A stretch of DNA of 64,000 nt, taken from the NCBI GenBank assembly GCA_022702545.1, contig JAHRBC010000003.1:3038001-3102000 (forward strand). The letters are read 5' to 3'. The stretch is from Phycomyces nitens (taxonomy: Eukaryota > Mucoromycota > Mucoromycetes > Mucorales > Phycomycetaceae). Each line of letters begins with the position of its first letter. Positions within the stretch are counted from its first letter, which is position 1. A program made the position numbers and the translations under genes. The notes beneath the pieces were generated by a model. That model saw nothing but the letters and a program-made list of their open reading frames with translations, made no database searches and was not told the DNA's origin. Shown in pieces: positions 60,668 to 64,000 of the stretch.

Positions 60668-61244
60668 TTAAGATAGAGGGTTAGAATGCAACTATCAAAA
60701 AAATGTGTAATTATTTGTTGAAGAACTTAATAAAACAACGTATTTAATATCCAAGCAAAATGCTAAAATATGACCAAGTGTCATTTGGGCCCCAACTCCT
60801 GTTCTGTTTTCTTATTTGCCAAGTATCTCATATGAATGCTATCCAATTTAACAAGACTAGAGATTATGTATTCTAGTAAGACTATTTCAAGTACTATATT
60901 GGTAGATCTCGGTTGGTATATTGTCTACAGGAGTATATGTATCTTTGAAATCCAGGGCCTTAAAATGACCGTAAAAAACAGTTCATCTGGTATGGCCAAT
61001 TTACAGGACAAAATTGAAATACAAACGAGGCATTCAATTTTTGTTGTTACCTTGCTTCCAACCTTTTATGAAGTGTCAAATTAAGTACATTCTTCACTTA
61101 TCAAAACTATTCAAAGACACTGAGTATTTGAATCATAACAATAATGGCATATATCCAGTCTGCACTGAGCTCAGAGAATATGCTTATATAAAGATTTGTT
61201 GTGGTAAAGTCGACTGCCCTTCTTCTTATTTGCTACAGTTGATA
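60668..61244. other. Intergenic region
   Basis: About 580 bp between two plus-strand genes, AT-rich, containing the gephyrin-type 3' UTR and the promoter of the SEC24 gene. Short frames at 60836-61084 and 61014-61256 lack support. Confidence 0.55.
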
Positions 61245-61866
61245 ATGTTTGGTTAGTTGGCAATTCTCTAAAGAAATAGAGACATCAAATGGCTATTCAC
61301 GGGTAGCCAAAATGAATAAAGCTAATATCAGCCCCTTTACCTTTGCTAGTTCCTGCGTATGAAAACACCTCTTTATCCCGGAAACCTGCAAAATGGTATC
61401 CCGCAACTCCTGGGAGCAACCCTTCACAAACGCAGCCCTCCCTTGATCCCCTTAATTACCAGAATCTCAAAATTAATTCACGATACCAAGTCAATGCACC
61501 ACCACCAATTCAACAATCCAACGAAAGCAACGCACATCACCAAAGACAACAATATTCAACATTTTCTACGGGTTACCAAGCATCTACCCCTTTGGTACTA
61601 CCATTAGGTCCACCCGAACCAAACTTCTCAAATAGATCAGTCCTTAATGCCTCAAAGCCACCACTGTATAATTCGGCACCAGTTCAGCAATATCCCACAA
61701 GTGCCCATACAAGTCCCACCAAAAGAATTTTACATTTACAAGTACCGTACACTAGTTTTGGGACAGCCGAAACTAGTCGTGATGTGATGCTAATGGAGGC
61801 ACCTCCTAATGTACAAGACCTTCAGACACCTCGAATTAATCCGGACCCACTACCAAATGTACGTTC

Positions 61867-61904
<38 letters not shown>

Positions 61905-63945
61905 AATATGGATACTTTGGATAAAAACTGACTTTTTACAATCTATAGAGCACAGTTTCTTCAGTTACGCATGCTCAATGTAGCTCTGTCTTCCAACGGT
62001 GTACTCTGAATGCGATTCCTCATACAAAGGAGTTGTTGAAGAAATCCAGACTACCTTTGTCGCTTATCCTGGACCCATATCCAAATACTCAATCTAATAA
62101 TGTAAATGGGTTGTCAGATTATGGATAGTAGAATATGATATAAAATATATTAACCTTTATTGTTTTTATAAGGTCAATATACCTCTGATAAACGATTCTT
62201 CAGTGACTCGGTGTACAAAGTGCCGATCTTACATTAATCCATTCATTCAGTTTGCGGAAGGAGGTACTAAATGGCAATGTAATTTCTGCGACACAAAAAA
62301 CCAAGGTAAGTTTGTCTGTAGAGATTCGTACTACATATAAATGTACTATGCGTAATAGAATACTAAAAACGAGTATTCTGATTCGCTAGTACCACCGTCT
62401 TTTGATTGGGATAGTACCCACCAACGTCCTGTAGATCGTTGGAGTCGATTAGAGCTAAACCATGGGAGTGTGGATATCATTGCACCTTCGGAATATATTC
62501 AGAGCCCTCTACAGCCTCCTGTATATGCATTTATTATCGATATTTCTGCACAATCTGTTCAAACAGGCATGGTCTCAGTCGTGGCAGATGGTATTCTGGA
62601 AGCTCTAGATAGTATTCCTAACCCACTTGGACGGGTCAGAGTTACCTTTTTGACCGTAGACAGTGGAATTGGGTTTTACAGCTTGTCTGGAAAGTATCCC
62701 GAGCTCATGGTTGTCAGCGACATTTCTGAAATCTATCTACCAAGGACAACCAGTGATCTTGTTGTAAACCTGCTGGAATGTAGACCTATTGTAGAGGATT
62801 TGCTGCAAAGGATGACAGAAATGCACACAAAGCAAAACACAAACTCTAATTGCCTTGGAGTAGCTATAGAAGCTACCAAGAGACTTTTGGTAAGTTAACA
62901 AAGGACTTGCGAAAAGGATGTTGGATATCAGAAAAATTTAATAAATTGGATTATATGTCTCTTTGTTCTAGGCTCCATCTGGTGGAAAAATTATATGCTT
63001 TCAAGGAAGTTTGCCCAACGTTGGAGAGGGAGCAATCAGATCAGAGGACTTTAAGAAGACAGCATCTAGTGATATGCCAATAATGTCATACCAAGAGGAG
63101 TTTTACAGGTCAATCTCATCGGATTGCTGTAAAACAAACATCTCGATTGAAATGTTTGTATTCGGGAGCCACAGTGTTGATCTATCGACCATGAGTAAAG
63201 TATCTTGTAAAGATTGCTAAAGTACAGTGGAACTAAATGTATATATAATTGTATAGACGTGCTTTCACGGTTCACAGGAGGACAGACTCATTATTTTCCT
63301 GGTTTTACATCAAAGAACGGAGCAGAGGCCAACAAGCTCAGACAAGAAATTCGCTGCATACTAAAACAGGATATTGGACTCGAAGGAGTGATGCGTACAA
63401 GATGTTCGAGTGGTATTATATGCAAATCATTTCATGGAAACTTCACTCCCCTGGCATCTGATGTGATGCTTCTACCGAATGTTCCACAAGGCCAATCTTT
63501 TCATTTTGAGCTATCCATCGAGGCAGAAATCTGTACCCCAGCCTCATTCTTTCAGACAGCCTTGATATATACCACTAGTTCGGGAGAAAGACGTATACGA
63601 GTAATGACATTGTATCTGCCTGTAACAAAGAGTCTCTCTGAGTTATATGCCCACGCAGATCAAGTAGCAATTGCAAAGTCTCTTTGTGTTCAATGTAAGC
63701 CTCCGTATATTTCTCAAGTACTCGTGTTTGAAACTTATTCTTTTTATTTTATTTTTTCAGCAATTGAAAAGGCTGTTACTCAAAAGAGACGTGATGGAAC
63801 CACCTATCTGATCAAAGAAGTTATTGGGATTTGCAAATCCTACAGCAAAGAGATGACAAGTGCAAAACCAAATACCAACAATAATATTCAAATCAGTCGC
63901 AGCCTGAGCTTACTGCCTCTCTTAATATTTGGTATACTAAAAAGT
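61245..63945 (+). CDS. SEC24: COPII coat protein SEC24 (partial, 3' end off window)
   Basis: SEC24 selects cargo in the COPII coat at the ER. The N-terminus is a Pro/Ser/Gln-rich disordered region (VPAYENTSLSRKPAKWYPAT onward). Then come the zinc finger CTKCRSYINPF...WQCNFC, the trunk beginning PPVYAFIIDISAQSV, the region APSGGKIICFQGSLPNVGEG and the beta-barrel part (FTGGQTHYFPGF, MRTRCSSGIICKSFHGNF). The trunk spacing and RCSSGI match Sec24. The start is my inference: ATGTTTG at 61245-61251 spliced to 61350 gives MFVPAYENTS in frame; no other ATG works. Introns lie near 61860-61950 (with a TA run), 62099-62170, 62305-62390, 62889-62970, 63200-63255 and 63690-63760. The last exon ends at 63945 with a gtaagt donor, so the gelsolin-like C-terminus is beyond the edge. 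Confidence 0.88.
61869..61901 (+). repeat. (TA)n microsatellite in a SEC24 intron
   Basis: About sixteen TA units shortly after the donor gtacgt of this intron. The tract is within an intron only and the flanking exons join in phase 0. Confidence 0.9.
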
Positions 63946-64000
63946 GTAAGTTCACATCTTTTGCTATACGTATTATAAGTAATCACTAAATATGACACTT

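Overview
This window is a stretch of nuclear DNA from a fungus, most likely a Mucoromycota (Mucorales-type) species. The evidence is short GT-AG introns of about 45-75 bp with CTAAY-like branch sites, a division-1 chitin synthase, fungal-type Nup82 and AIR-type zinc-knuckle proteins, and a GH45 endoglucanase with an N-terminal CBM1 and threonine-rich linker, the arrangement known from Rhizopus, Mucor and Phycomyces. The genus is an inference. Intergenic DNA is AT-rich with many (AT)n, (ATT)n and (CT)n tracts.

Layout. 1-2290 (-): Rex1-type RNA exonuclease, C-terminus off the left edge. 3600-4363 (+): small Gly-rich fungal protein. 7349-9069 (+): ankyrin protein. 9516-11040 (-): WDR5-type WD40 protein. 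11403-12828 (-): alanine-glyoxylate-type aminotransferase. 13194-14564 (-): unknown His-rich protein. 15033-16902 (-): AIR/ZCCHC7-type zinc-knuckle protein. 19005-21487 (+): acyl-CoA-synthetase-like protein with eroded catalytic motifs. 21595-24020 (-): GH47 mannosidase. 24776-25944 (-): GH45 endoglucanase. A gene-poor tract follows to 31502. 31503-32600 (+): bZIP factor. 33329-34505 (+): secreted PL14-like protein. 35139-35619 (-): GRIM-19/NDUFA13. 36361-39319 (-): chitin synthase. 41135-42590 (-): mitochondrial carrier. 43583-45754 (+): APC-type permease. 46015-47037 (-): metallophosphatase. 47191-48404 (-): universal stress protein. 48678-50230 (+): Rab GDI. 50470-53450 (+): Nup82/Nup88. 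54803-56577 (+): bestrophin-like channel. 56716-58148 (+): NSUN-type methyltransferase. 58283-60667 (+): gephyrin-type molybdenum cofactor enzyme. 61245 to the right edge (+): SEC24.

Most genes are housekeeping: RNA processing, vesicle traffic, nuclear pore, cell wall and secretion. They look like independent transcription units, not a cluster. I did not find a new defence or biosynthetic system. The most notable observations are a frame-intact acyl-CoA synthetase homologue that has lost its ATP-binding motifs (a probable pseudoenzyme), a mitochondrial carrier gene assembled through 6-nt and 12-nt micro-exons plus a GC-AG intron, a repeated R-x-S-(M/I/L)-D motif in the ankyrin protein tail, and stop-riddled transposase relics in the gene-poor DNA.

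All exon junctions were inferred by eye from splice consensus and family alignment; no transcript evidence or database search was available.
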